Positions 16,872-25,438 of a DNA stretch of 64,000 nucleotides are shown one piece after another. The notes beneath the pieces were generated by a model. The model did no database searches. It was not told the DNA's origin and was given only the letters and a program-made list of their open reading frames with translations. The stretch lies in contig DASTVV010000115.1 in assembly GCA_035758925.1 (NCBI GenBank), positions 44,639-108,638 on the forward strand. The letters run 5' to 3'. This stretch comes from DASPMP01 sp035758925. GTDB lineage: Bacteria; Gemmatimonadota; Gemmatimonadetes; Gemmatimonadales; Gemmatimonadaceae. The number at the start of each line of letters is the position of its first letter. Position 1 is the stretch's first letter. The translations under genes were made by a program, and so were the position numbers.

Positions 16872-17519
16872 AGGCTCCTCGGCGGGTGATTGGGGGCCTC
16901 CCAGCCCGCCGTCACGCACATGCTCCAGCAGCTTCCTGAGCTCGTGCCGGGCCCGATGGATGTAGGTCTTCACGGTGCCGAGAGGGAGATCGAGCGTCGC
17001 CGCGATCTCTTCGTAGGACTTGTCCTCGACATGCCGTAGCAGGATGCAGGCGCGGTATTCCGGCCGCAGCCGGGCGATTGCCCGCTCGATCTCGGATCCC
17101 AGCTCCCGGGCTTCCAGTTCCTGGAGCGGCGTCTCCGCCTGGGTCGCAAGCTCGAACGACGTCGCCTCGGTAAGCGCGGGCGAGGTGGCATGGGGCGACC
17201 CCTCCATGCTCACCGTGTCCAGTTGCCGGCGCCGGAGGTGATCGATGGCGACGTTGTTCGCGATCTTGAAGAGCCAGCTCGAGAACTTGAACTCCGAGCG
17301 GTACTTCTCGATGTGCGTGAGGACCTTCACGAAGGTGTCCTGCGTGAGGTCCTCGGCCAGCTCCCGGTCGCGTACCATCCGGTATACGAGCGAGAAGACG
17401 GGGCGCTCGTATCGCCGAATCAGCTCGCGATACGCCGGCTCGCGTCCGCGCTGCGCGAGCGCAACGACGTCGGCATCCGGCAGGTTCGCGAGATCGAGAA
17501 CGGGAATCGGCGGCGTCAT
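16866..17519 (-). CDS. RNA polymerase sigma factor, ECF subfamily (RpoE-like)
   Basis: A 217-residue sigma factor with regions 2 and 4 only. Region 2 begins YRELIRRYERPVFSLVYRMV and carries the core-binding DLTQDTFVKVL and WLFKIANNVAIDHLRRR. Region 4 has the helix-turn-helix YEEIAATLDLPLGTVKTYIH. The acidic linker (about 105-145) is ordinary. Together with the membrane anti-sigma factor immediately downstream it forms a classical envelope-signal switch. A tandem repeat overlaps its 3' end. The gene starts 53 bases from the divergent MenG start, so their promoters must overlap. Confidence 0.92.
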   Translation of the reverse strand: MTPPIPVLDLANLPDADVVALAQRGREPAYRELIRRYERPVFSLVYRMVRDRELAEDLTQDTFVKVLTHIEKYRSEFKFSSWLFKIANNVAIDHLRRRQLDTVSMEGSPHATSPALTEATSFELATQAETPLQELEARELGSEIERAIARLRPEYRACILLRHVEDKSYEEIAATLDLPLGTVKTYIHRARHELRKLLEHVRDGGLGGPQSPAEEPA

Positions 17520-17572
17520 TCGCGCGGTTGAAGATGCTTGCCGCTGTCACGGCGCGCCACGAACTTGCAGCG

Positions 17573-18331
17573 ATGATGGCGACAGAACAGCGGCAGGCAG
17601 AGGAACGTAGCGCCCGCGAGGCCGCGAGTGGCAGTGCGGAGAAGCGGTCCTACGTGCGGGCGATGTTCTCGGACATCGCGCCACGCTACGACTTGCTGAA
17701 CCATGTGCTGTCGCTGAACATCGACCGCCGCTGGCGTCGCCGGGCCATCAGGGCCCTCCAGTGGGAGGCGGCGCCGTCGGGATTGTATCTCGATCTCTGC
17801 GCCGGCACGCTCGACGTCGCAGTCGAGCTTTCGCACCAGCCCGGATTCAACGGACGCGTGATCGGCGCCGACTTCGCTGAGCCGATGCTCCGCGCGGGCG
17901 TCGAAAAGGTGGATGGCCTGCCGGTTCACGCCGTGACTGCGGATGCGCTGACCCTGCCGATTGCGGATGCGACCTGCGCCGGCGCCATCGTGGCGTTCGG
18001 GGTTCGCAACCTGGCGGATCTGGACGCCGGTCTGCGCGAGGTGGCGCGGGTGCTCGCGCCCGGAGCTCGCTTCGTCATCCTGGAATTCACGACCCCGCGA
18101 ATGCCGCTGGTGCGTTCAGCGTACCACCTCTACTTCCACCATGTGCTGCCGTGGCTGGGCGGAATCATCAGCGGCAATCGCGGCGCGTATCGATACCTGC
18201 CGCAATCCGTCGCGCACTTTCCCTCCGCGTCTCAGCTGGCCGAACGCATGCGAGGCGCCGGTCTGGACGACGTGCGCTGGCAGCTCTTGTCGCTGGGAAT
18301 CGCGGCGATTCACGTGGGTCGCAAGTCGTAG
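17573..18331 (+). CDS. menG: Demethylmenaquinone methyltransferase MenG/UbiE
   Basis: SAM-dependent methyltransferase for the last step of menaquinone synthesis. It has the family sequences YVRAMFSDIAPRYDLLNHVLS, a glycine-motif variant DLCAGTLDVAVEL, and LEFTTPRMPLVR. The C-terminal part YRYLPQSVAHFPSASQLAERM is typical. The first of two ATGs at 17573 is used; TTG 17528 and ATG 17534 upstream are also in frame, and none has a clear ribosome-binding site. Genes for MqnL-, MqnP- and UbiX-like proteins lie 1.2 kb further on. Confidence 0.9.
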   Translation: MMATEQRQAEERSAREAASGSAEKRSYVRAMFSDIAPRYDLLNHVLSLNIDRRWRRRAIRALQWEAAPSGLYLDLCAGTLDVAVELSHQPGFNGRVIGADFAEPMLRAGVEKVDGLPVHAVTADALTLPIADATCAGAIVAFGVRNLADLDAGLREVARVLAPGARFVILEFTTPRMPLVRSAYHLYFHHVLPWLGGIISGNRGAYRYLPQSVAHFPSASQLAERMRGAGLDDVRWQLLSLGIAAIHVGRKS

Positions 18332-18377
18332 CTCCGGATCCGGGAAGGAAGGAGCGTACGGGCAGCCCGGCCAACGG

Positions 18378-19511
18378 TCAGGTCTCGAGCAGCCCCAGCT
18401 CGGCGGTGGCCGCGGCGCCAAATGCGCGCTCGACGCGAAGGAGCTCGCGCCGAAGCACGCGGCGGGAGAGTGACGCGCGGATCGATCGCACATAAAGACC
18501 GAACGTCGATTCCGGGCCGTCCCAGGCTTCCAGTCCCGCGCGCCGTGCGCAACCGCGGAAGTATCGGTCCGTGAACAGCAGCATCAGGATCGCGGACGCT
18601 CGCGCAACGCTGAAACGCGGCAGGTGCATGGCGTCGACCACGCGTCGGTACGCAGGAACGCGGGCCACGGCCAGTCTCAGCAGGCGTTCGCGAACGACGC
18701 GACACCGTTCGGCGAGCTGCGGATCTCCGGGGTTTTCGCGGAGCAGGTCGTTTCGCAACAGCGGGTCGTACGCGATCCCGCGCCGGAGGTCTTTTTCGAC
18801 GTCGCGCGTGATGTTCGCCAGCTGCACCATCTCGCCCACGCGCATGGCATCCTCGCGCTCCTCATGCGACAACTCCGGGGTCGACCCGTATTCCAATCGC
18901 ACGAGCCGCGCGCCGAAGACCACGGGATTGCCCAACACGTGGCGACAGTACGCCAGCAGCTGACTCTCGTCCGCCAGGATGCCGCCCTGCCGCTCGAAGG
19001 TCGCCGAGGACCAGCGCATGCCGTCCGCCATGTCGCGAACGAGATCCCGAACCACCCGGCGGGCATCTGAATCGAACGAGAGAAAGACGCGATCGACGAG
19101 GTCCGCGCGCTGCACGAGCAGCAGGTGTGCGCGGTCGCGCTCGTCCATGGTGAACGATGCGGCGAGCGACGAGGCAATCGATGGCGCCGTTGGCAGCGTG
19201 CCGGACTGGCCCACGTCTTCGACACGCGCCGCGAACGCACGCAGCGACGCATCCCGCGCCGGCCCAGCCGGCAGGAGATCCTCGTACGTGTCGAGCATGC
19301 GACAGTACAGGTAGGCCACGGCCGCGGTGATCGCCGATCGTGCGGGAAGCAGCGCGATGCACGCCGAAAATGTGCGCGCGGCGTGCGGCAGGATGGCCCA
19401 GACGAATCGCTCCGGATCCTCGATGCGCGCCAGCGCGTGCAGGTCGGGACGCTCGCGGCTCGTGAAGAGATGCCGGAGAATGAGAAAGGGGCGGCGGAAC
19501 CAGAAGGGCAT
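18378..19511 (-). CDS. Squalene/phytoene synthase family protein
   Basis: Trans-isoprenyl diphosphate synthase of the head-to-head class. Both aspartate-rich sites are present: YLYCRMLDTYEDLL and QLANITRDVEKDLRRG. It is about 377 residues from the ATG at 19511; an upstream GTG (19556) adds 15 residues and is less likely. The product (squalene, phytoene, diapophytoene or another) is not clear, as no squalene cyclase or phytoene desaturase is nearby. It is embedded, on the opposite strand, among menaquinone genes that also use polyprenyl diphosphates, so a link through isoprenoid supply is possible. Confidence 0.82.
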   Translation of the reverse strand: MPFWFRRPFLILRHLFTSRERPDLHALARIEDPERFVWAILPHAARTFSACIALLPARSAITAAVAYLYCRMLDTYEDLLPAGPARDASLRAFAARVEDVGQSGTLPTAPSIASSLAASFTMDERDRAHLLLVQRADLVDRVFLSFDSDARRVVRDLVRDMADGMRWSSATFERQGGILADESQLLAYCRHVLGNPVVFGARLVRLEYGSTPELSHEEREDAMRVGEMVQLANITRDVEKDLRRGIAYDPLLRNDLLRENPGDPQLAERCRVVRERLLRLAVARVPAYRRVVDAMHLPRFSVARASAILMLLFTDRYFRGCARRAGLEAWDGPESTFGLYVRSIRASLSRRVLRRELLRVERAFGAAATAELGLLET

Positions 19512-19576
19512 GGAGGGTCTGAACAAAATACCTGGATGACCGTGTCCCACCATCACTTTCGTAATAGTTTCTGTCG

Positions 19577-21052
19577 GTGCCCATCGACACCCTAGCGGGA
19601 TTCGTCGCTCAACTCGAGCGCGCCGGCGAGTTGGTGCGCGTCCGGCAACCCGTCTCCGTGAATCTCGAGCTCTCGGAAATCGCCGACCGCGTGATGAAAA
19701 GCGCGGGCGGAGGCAAGGCGCTGCTGTTCGAGAAGCCGGTGCTCATGAGCGGACGGCAATCCGAGTTTCCAGTCGGTATCAACCTCTTCGGGTCCATGCG
19801 GCGCATTGCCATGGCGCTCGGCGTCGACAACCTGGATGACATCGGTGGGCGTATCACCGAACTGCTGCAGATGAAGCCGCCGGAGGGGATCCTCGCGAAG
19901 CTGGCGCTTTTGCCGCGGCTGCTGGAGCTGGCCAAGTTTCCGCCGCGGAAGCAGGGTGGCTCGCCGCCATGCCACGACGTCGTCTGGCGAGGCGGCGATG
20001 TGGACCTCGATCGCTTGCCGCTCATGAAGTGCTGGCCCGAAGACGGCGGCGCCTACATCACCGTCCCGATGGTGATCACGCGCGATCCCAAGCGCGGCAT
20101 TCGAAACGTCGGGATGTACCGGATCATGCAGACCGGGCGCGACACGCTGGCCATGCACTGGCAGCGTCACAAGGTGGGCGCCGCGCACTGGCGCGAGATG
20201 GCGGAAAGGGGCGAAACCATGCCCGTCTGCATTGCCATCGGTGCCGATCCGCCATCGATGTATTCCGCGTCCGCTCCGCTGCCGCCGACCGTCGACGAAT
20301 TCCTGTTCGCCGGATTCCTGCGAAAGTCACCGGTCATGTTGACCAAGGCGCTGACCTGCGACCTCGAGGTTCCTGCCGAAGCCGACTTCGTACTCGAGGG
20401 ATACATCGACCCGCGCGAAGCATTGGTGACCGAAGGGCCTTTCGGCGACCACACGGGCTTCTACTCGCTGAGCGATCTCTACCCGCAGGTCCACGTCACG
20501 GCGATCACGATGCGCCGCAATCCCATCTTCCCCGCGACGATCGTCGGCAGACCGCCCATGGAGGATTTCTACCTGGGGCACGCAACCGAGCGGATCTTTC
20601 TGCCGCTCCTCAAGCTCACGATTCCGGAGATCGTGGACTATCACATGCCGCCCGAAGGCATCTTTCACAACCTGGTCTTCGTGTCGATCAAGAAGGAGTA
20701 CCCCGGCCAGGCGCAGAAGGTGATGAACGCGCTCTGGGGCCAGGGTCTCATGTCGCTGGCCAAGGTGATCGTCGTCGTGGACCACTGGGTGAACGTGCGG
20801 AACAAGGAAGAAGCGTGGTGGGCGGCACTCAACAACATCGATCCGGAGCGGGACGCGCGATTCACGACAGGGCCGATGGACGTGCTGGATCACTCCAGCA
20901 GGAGCTTTACCTTTGGCTCCAAGATGGGCCTGGACGGGACGCGAAAGCTGGCGGAAGAGGGATTCACGCGTGACTGGCCCAAGGTGATCGAGATGGACGC
21001 CGACACGAAGCGCAAGGTGGACGCTCTCTGGCCGACCCTGGGGTTGTCGTGA
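19577..21052 (+). CDS. UbiD-family decarboxylase, menaquinone (MqnL-like)
   Basis: A 491-residue prenylated-FMN-dependent decarboxylase. It has the conserved region RNVGMYRIMQTG, the catalytic glutamate segment EGPFGDHTGFYS and FPATIVGRPPMEDFYLG. In organisms using the futalosine route MqnL removes the carboxylate of the prenylated naphthoate; the adjacent prenyltransferase, UbiX and MenG genes point to that role here, although a ubiquinone-type UbiD cannot be excluded by sequence alone. The GTG start has no Shine-Dalgarno and follows TAATAG closely. The stop overlaps the next start (GTGA). Confidence 0.88.
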   Translation: MPIDTLAGFVAQLERAGELVRVRQPVSVNLELSEIADRVMKSAGGGKALLFEKPVLMSGRQSEFPVGINLFGSMRRIAMALGVDNLDDIGGRITELLQMKPPEGILAKLALLPRLLELAKFPPRKQGGSPPCHDVVWRGGDVDLDRLPLMKCWPEDGGAYITVPMVITRDPKRGIRNVGMYRIMQTGRDTLAMHWQRHKVGAAHWREMAERGETMPVCIAIGADPPSMYSASAPLPPTVDEFLFAGFLRKSPVMLTKALTCDLEVPAEADFVLEGYIDPREALVTEGPFGDHTGFYSLSDLYPQVHVTAITMRRNPIFPATIVGRPPMEDFYLGHATERIFLPLLKLTIPEIVDYHMPPEGIFHNLVFVSIKKEYPGQAQKVMNALWGQGLMSLAKVIVVVDHWVNVRNKEEAWWAALNNIDPERDARFTTGPMDVLDHSSRSFTFGSKMGLDGTRKLAEEGFTRDWPKVIEMDADTKRKVDALWPTLGLS

Positions 21053-21981
21053 GCGCGCCGAGCATGCGGGAAGGCCAGACCTTGAGCGGAGCGTCCCGTC
21101 TCATCGCGTACGCCAATCTGGTCAAGCTGCCCCACACCGTCTTTGCGCTGCCGTTCGCGCTGGTGGGGGTTGTGCTCGCGTCGTATCGGCGTCCGCTGCG
21201 TCTGGCCGACGTAGGCTGGGTGGTGCTCGCGTTCACCGCGGCCCGGTTTGCCGCGATGGCGTTCAACCGCATCGTGGACCGCGACATCGACCGCCAGAAT
21301 CCGAGGACGGCGATGCGCGAGCTGCCGAAGGGCGTACTGCGCGTTGGCGAGGCCTGGGGAAGTGTGCTGGTCGCGGCCGGCCTCTTCGTCTACTGCGCGT
21401 CGCGGCTCAACACGCTGTGTCTCGTGCTCTCACCGCTGGCTCTCGCGTGGATTCTGTTCTACAGCTACACGAAGCGGTTCACGCGCTGGTCGCACCTGGT
21501 GCTCGGCGTATCCCTGTCGATTGCGCCGGTTGGCGGCTACCTGGCGGTCGTCGGCGGCTGGAGTCGGCCGACGTGGATGCTGCTGGCGCTGGCCCTTGCG
21601 GTCGCGACGTGGGTGGCCGGATTCGACATCTTCTACGCGCTGCAGGACGTCGCGTTCGACCGTGAGCATCGACTGCAGTCCGTCCCGGCGGCGCTCGGCG
21701 AGACACAAGGCATCAGGGTCGCGCGCCTGCTTCACGTCGTCAGCGTCGCAGCGCTCGCGGTGGTCGGACTCGCTGTGGCCGCTGGCATCTGGTTCTGGGC
21801 GGGCGTCGGGATCGTGGCTGCGCTGCTGGTGTACGAGCATTCACTCGTCGGTCCGGGCGACCTGTCCCGGCTGGACGCCGCGTTCTTCACGATGAATGGC
21901 ATGATCAGCATCACGTTCTTCTTCTTCGTGCTCATGGACCGGCTGGTGCGCGGCTCAGCGTTCGCACGACTGCCCCACTAG
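21049..21981 (+). CDS. UbiA-family prenyltransferase, menaquinone (MqnP-like)
   Basis: Polytopic inner-membrane prenyltransferase of 310 residues, about nine helices. The first aspartate-rich motif is NRIVDRDIDRQNPRT and the second is DVAFDREHRLQSVP, which bind Mg-polyprenyl diphosphate. In the futalosine pathway MqnP prenylates 1,4-dihydroxy-6-naphthoate. It is translationally coupled to the UbiD-like gene by a GTGA overlap and is followed after three bases by ubiX, so the three make one operon. Confidence 0.88.
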   Translation: MSAPSMREGQTLSGASRLIAYANLVKLPHTVFALPFALVGVVLASYRRPLRLADVGWVVLAFTAARFAAMAFNRIVDRDIDRQNPRTAMRELPKGVLRVGEAWGSVLVAAGLFVYCASRLNTLCLVLSPLALAWILFYSYTKRFTRWSHLVLGVSLSIAPVGGYLAVVGGWSRPTWMLLALALAVATWVAGFDIFYALQDVAFDREHRLQSVPAALGETQGIRVARLLHVVSVAALAVVGLAVAAGIWFWAGVGIVAALLVYEHSLVGPGDLSRLDAAFFTMNGMISITFFFFVLMDRLVRGSAFARLPH

Positions 21982-21984
21982 CGC

Positions 21985-22596
21985 ATGGCGTACGAGCGCG
22001 AGCACACGGAGCGCGACCTTCCCATCGTCGTCGCGATCACCGGCGCGTCGGGCGCGCCGTACGCCGTCAGATTGCTCGAGCAGCTGCTGGCCGCCGATCG
22101 GAAGGTGTGGCTGATCGTGTCGTCTCACGGGTTGCGACTCCTGCGCACCGAGCTGGACCTCGATTCCGTGGACGCGCTGCGCCGCCACGTGGGCGCGGAC
22201 GCATGGCGACGTCTCGTGACCGTGTTCGACGACGCCGATCGCGGAGCGGCGCCGGCGTCCGGGTCGGCGCGCAACGCCGGAATGGTGATTTGTCCGTGCT
22301 CGATGGGAACGCTTTCGGCGATCAGCGTCGGTGCGTCTCGCTCGCTGGTGGAGCGCGCCGCCGATGTCGCGCTCAAGGAGCGCCGGCGTCTGGTGCTGGT
22401 GCCGCGCGAAACGCCGCTCAGCGCCATACACCTGCAGAACATGTTGCGCCTGTCCCGTGCGGGCGCGGTCATTCTTCCCGCTGCTCCAGGCTTCTACAAC
22501 CGCCCGCAAACCATTCAGGACCTGGTGGATTTCATCGTGGCTCGCGTGTTGGACCAGCTGGACGTGGAGCACGCGCTGGTCCGACGTTGGGGCTGA
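21985..22596 (+). CDS. ubiX: Flavin prenyltransferase UbiX (MqnM-type)
   Basis: Makes prenylated FMN, the cofactor that UbiD-family decarboxylases require. The 203-residue flavodoxin-like protein has ITGASGAPYAVRLLEQL at the start, the FMN region VICPCSMGTLSAISVG and the conserved LVPRETPLSAIHLQNML near the C-terminus, then GFYNRPQTIQDLVDFIVAR. Its location directly after the UbiD- and UbiA-like genes fits cofactor supply to that decarboxylase. The stop codon lies inside the start region of the next gene. Confidence 0.93.
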   Translation: MAYEREHTERDLPIVVAITGASGAPYAVRLLEQLLAADRKVWLIVSSHGLRLLRTELDLDSVDALRRHVGADAWRRLVTVFDDADRGAAPASGSARNAGMVICPCSMGTLSAISVGASRSLVERAADVALKERRRLVLVPRETPLSAIHLQNMLRLSRAGAVILPAAPGFYNRPQTIQDLVDFIVARVLDQLDVEHALVRRWG

Positions 22597-23081
22597 TCGG
22601 ACTGATCTCTGACACGCACGGGCTCGTGCGCCCGTCCGTCTTCGACGCGCTGGCGCGTGTCGACCTGATCCTCCACGCGGGCGATGTTGGGGACGGCGTC
22701 CTCGACGAGCTCAAGGTGATTGCGCCGGTTCGCGCGGTCTTCGGCAACACGGACCCCCTCGACGCTCCGGACCTTGCCGAGTCCATCGAACTGGACCACG
22801 AGGGCGTGCGCATCCATGTGAGCCACGGACACGAGCTGGGTTCGCCAACTCCCGACAAGCTTCTCGCCGCGTACGCGGCCGATGTCATCGTGTACGGTCA
22901 CACGCACCGTCAGCTCGTCACGCGCGCCGACGGACGCTGGGTGGTGAATCCCGGTGCGGCTGGCCAGCGGCGGTTTCAGCTCGAGCCGAGCGTCGCGCGG
23001 ATGCAGATTCGCCGAGGCGAGGTCCACATCGAAATCATCCCACTCGACGCACGTCCCAACGGCACTGCACGGCGCGGATGA
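22587..23081 (+). CDS. YfcE/MJ0936-family metallophosphoesterase
   Basis: A 164-residue calcineurin-like phosphodiesterase. All motifs of this small family are present: LISDTHG, HAGDVGDG, GNTD and VSHGHE, then YGHTHR and NPGAAGQRR. Family members hydrolyse phosphodiesters such as 2',3'-cAMP in vitro; the physiological substrate is generally unknown. The start is unclear: TTG at 22587 (used here) overlaps ubiX by 10 bases, and CTG at 22593 would overlap the stop by CTGA. A much longer upstream frame is only a shadow of ubiX. Confidence 0.82.
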   Translation: MGLIGLISDTHGLVRPSVFDALARVDLILHAGDVGDGVLDELKVIAPVRAVFGNTDPLDAPDLAESIELDHEGVRIHVSHGHELGSPTPDKLLAAYAADVIVYGHTHRQLVTRADGRWVVNPGAAGQRRFQLEPSVARMQIRRGEVHIEIIPLDARPNGTARRG

Positions 23082-23231
23082 CGCGGTTTGGGCGGAAACT
23101 GCACGGATAGCACGATTGTGCAGGTGCCTTTGGGATGGAGTTTCGACGGGAAGTAAAGAAAAAGGGCTTATCGGTGCCGCTTCAGCCCAATCCGCACGAT
23201 CCGCGCTGGCAGTGCTCTTGATCCGCGTGAA

Positions 23232-23453
23232 TCAGACTTCCCGGAAGTGCGACATCGGGTACAAGAAATCCTCACCCGAATCGTCGAGAATGCGCACGAA
23301 CGAGCCACGCCCCTCGATACCCAGACACTGATAGATCTTGCCGAGCGTCAGGTCGTGACAGCCGGAGGGTTCGTGGTCACCGGGAATGACGAGCCACGGC
23401 CGCACGCTTACGCACTTTACGAGCGTCACTGGTTGCCAGGAGCTGGTTGCCAT
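23232..23453 (-). CDS. Small hypothetical protein, possible SH3-like fold
   Basis: A 73-residue protein (87 if a GTG at 23495 is used). The second half, TLGKIYQCLGIEGRGSFVRI followed by LDDSGEDFLYPMSHF, has the alternating strands and Gly/Asp turns of a small beta-barrel, and reads like a family of short proteins with a 'GK-Y-V-DDSGEDYLYP' pattern. I cannot name the family with certainty. There is no signal peptide or membrane segment. Codon use is more coding-like than on the opposite strand. The gene lies 27 to 69 bases upstream, in genomic order, of the UvrC-like gene's 3' end and on the same strand. Confidence 0.55.
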   Translation of the reverse strand: MATSSWQPVTLVKCVSVRPWLVIPGDHEPSGCHDLTLGKIYQCLGIEGRGSFVRILDDSGEDFLYPMSHFREV

Positions 23454-23522
23454 GCAAGCCGGAGGTGCAACTGGCTTGCCAACGGACGCCACCACGCGTT
23501 TGGGCGGATAACGGCCAGGTGA

Positions 23523-24632
23523 TCAACTGGCGCGCTCGACGCGGCGTGTGCGGTCGAGCTCGTGCGGGAATCGTGTGAACCAGCTCGACAAGAGCAGCAG
23601 CTCGTCGATCTCGTGCGACGGCACCTGCATGCCTTCGGTTGCGTCCCCGAAGATCGCGGCAAGCATCTGGTCCAGCGCGGATCGCTCGCCGGGCGTGGCC
23701 GGCGCGTCCACTTCTGCGCGCACACGCCCGCGTCGGATGACGTACAGCCGGTCCCTGCCGTCGTTACCGGGCACCGTGTACACGAACGAGAGGGACTCGA
23801 CCGCGAACCGCAGCCGGCCGAACCGTTCGCGCAGCGCTTCGAGCCGGTGGAACTTGTCCCGATACGCCGCTGCTCGTTCGTACTCGAGGCGGTTGCTGCT
23901 CGCGCGCATCTCGGCGTGCAACGTCGCGAGCGGGCTGTCGTCATGTCCGTCCAGGAACGCGCGCGCCATTCCCACGCGGTCCATGTATTCGCGCGACGAG
24001 CACGCGGCGATGCAGGGTCCCAGGCACTTTTTCACTTCGTACCGCAGACATCCGGGCGTACGCGGCGGAACCGGGAACAGCTCCCGCTGGTCGGAGAACC
24101 TCATCTTGCGGTCGAGCGTACAATCGCGCATGCCCAGGACGTCGGACAGCTCGCGCAGCGATTCGTCGACTCCAACGGCGCCGAGGAACGGTCCGTAGTA
24201 GATCGCGTTGTCGTCATTTCCCGGACCCCGGACAACGGTGAGCCGCGGCGCGACACCGCCGGTGAGCTTGATGAAGCAGAGGTTCCGGCCGTCGCGTTTC
24301 ATGGCGACGTTGAGGCGCGGTCGCCAGCGCTTGATCATTCGGAGCTCGCCCAGGAGCGCCGCGAATTCGCTGGGCACGTAGTCCCACTCGATATCGTGCG
24401 CTTCCCGCAGGATCCGAGCACCTTTGGCGTCGTCGTCCTCCCGGAAATAGCTCAGCAGTCGGGAGCGCAGCTGCTTGGACTTGCCGACGTACACCACCTC
24501 TCCGTCCGCCGCGATCATCCGATATACCGCCGGCCGGTTTTCCGCGCCCGCCTTCACCGACGCGAGCATCTCGCCGATGCGCGCGTCGGACGTGCGGGGC
24601 TTGAGCAGGTCTAGCTTTGACAGTGAACGCAC
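23523..24632 (-). CDS. Short UvrC/Cho-like GIY-YIG endonuclease
   Basis: A 369-residue protein with the UvrC N-terminal GIY-YIG nuclease (AVYRMIAADGEVVYVGKSKQ), the four-cysteine segment C-LRYEVKK-C-LGP-C-IAA-C and a UvrB-interaction helix (YERAAAYRDKFHRLEALRER). It ends before the RNase H-like and HhH domains of full UvrC, so it would cut only the 3' side, like E. coli Cho. The GTG at 24632 is preferred because GGAG lies nine bases before it; it overlaps mutM by 22 bases. Pairing with mutM suggests a DNA-repair unit. Confidence 0.82.
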   Translation of the reverse strand: MRSLSKLDLLKPRTSDARIGEMLASVKAGAENRPAVYRMIAADGEVVYVGKSKQLRSRLLSYFREDDDAKGARILREAHDIEWDYVPSEFAALLGELRMIKRWRPRLNVAMKRDGRNLCFIKLTGGVAPRLTVVRGPGNDDNAIYYGPFLGAVGVDESLRELSDVLGMRDCTLDRKMRFSDQRELFPVPPRTPGCLRYEVKKCLGPCIAACSSREYMDRVGMARAFLDGHDDSPLATLHAEMRASSNRLEYERAAAYRDKFHRLEALRERFGRLRFAVESLSFVYTVPGNDGRDRLYVIRRGRVRAEVDAPATPGERSALDQMLAAIFGDATEGMQVPSHEIDELLLLSSWFTRFPHELDRTRRVERAS

Positions 24633-25438
24633 AGAACGGTGCTCCGGCCGTCGATCGCGTGCGTTCCGACGAGCTTGTGGCCGCACCGCGGACATGGAAG
24701 ACCTTCGCGGCCGTACACGGCCAATCGCGTGCCGAATCCACCGCGTTCGCCGGCGGAATCGCGATAGTCGCGAAAGCTCGTACCTCGTGCTCCGAGCGCG
24801 TCCTGCAGAACGGCGATGATGCTCGCGTGCAGCCGGTCGCTCTCGGCGCGGCTCAGCGAGCGGGCGTCGCGCGACGGATCGACCTGCGCGCGCCAGAGCG
24901 CCTCGTTGGCGTAGATGTTTCCGATGCCCACGACTGCCCGCTGGTCCATGATCCGTTTCTTGATGGCCTGGCGTGAGGCACGCAACAACGAAAAAAAATG
25001 ATCAGGTGTGAAGGCCGGCTCCAGTGGCTCCACGCCAAGCGCGCCGACATATCGCTCGAACTGCCGAGGCGTCATCAGCGATACGGTTCCGAGACGCCGC
25101 ACCTCGCGGTAGTGGAGCGTACGTCCGTCCGCGAGCCGCCAGCGAACGGTGGAGTAGCGCCGGTCCTCGTCGCTGAGCGAGCCGTCGTCCACCAGGAGCG
25201 CACCAGTAAACCGCAGCGAAACGACGAGGCGATCCTCGGTGGACAAGTCCAGAATCACGAGCTTGGCACGGCGCCAACAGCGCGTGATGGTGGCGCCAGT
25301 CGTGCGCCGCTTTAGCGCACGTGCGCCGACGACGCGCAGCACGTCCGCCTTGGAGACCTCGACGGCAGCGATCCGGCTGCCCGCGACCTTACGCTGCAGG
25401 TCGCGCGCAATGGTCTCGACTTCAGGTAACTCCGGCAC
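24611..25438 (-). CDS. mutM: Formamidopyrimidine-DNA glycosylase (Fpg/MutM)
   Basis: Base-excision repair glycosylase/AP lyase for oxidised purines. It begins (M)PELPEVETIARDL, giving the catalytic proline and glutamate after removal of Met; this fixes the GTG start at 25438, which overlaps the purD stop by 17 bases. The helix-two-turn-helix region (GIGNIYANEALWRAQVDP) and the C-terminal zinc finger with CPRC and CVHC are intact. The 275-residue length is normal. It overlaps the UvrC-like gene at its 3' end. Confidence 0.93.
   Translation of the reverse strand: MPELPEVETIARDLQRKVAGSRIAAVEVSKADVLRVVGARALKRRTTGATITRCWRRAKLVILDLSTEDRLVVSLRFTGALLVDDGSLSDEDRRYSTVRWRLADGRTLHYREVRRLGTVSLMTPRQFERYVGALGVEPLEPAFTPDHFFSLLRASRQAIKKRIMDQRAVVGIGNIYANEALWRAQVDPSRDARSLSRAESDRLHASIIAVLQDALGARGTSFRDYRDSAGERGGFGTRLAVYGREGLPCPRCGHKLVGTHAIDGRSTVLCVHCQS

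Noticed and set aside
22107..22586. N-terminal extension of the phosphoesterase
   Set aside because: It is the third-frame shadow of ubiX; the family begins with the LISDTHG region.
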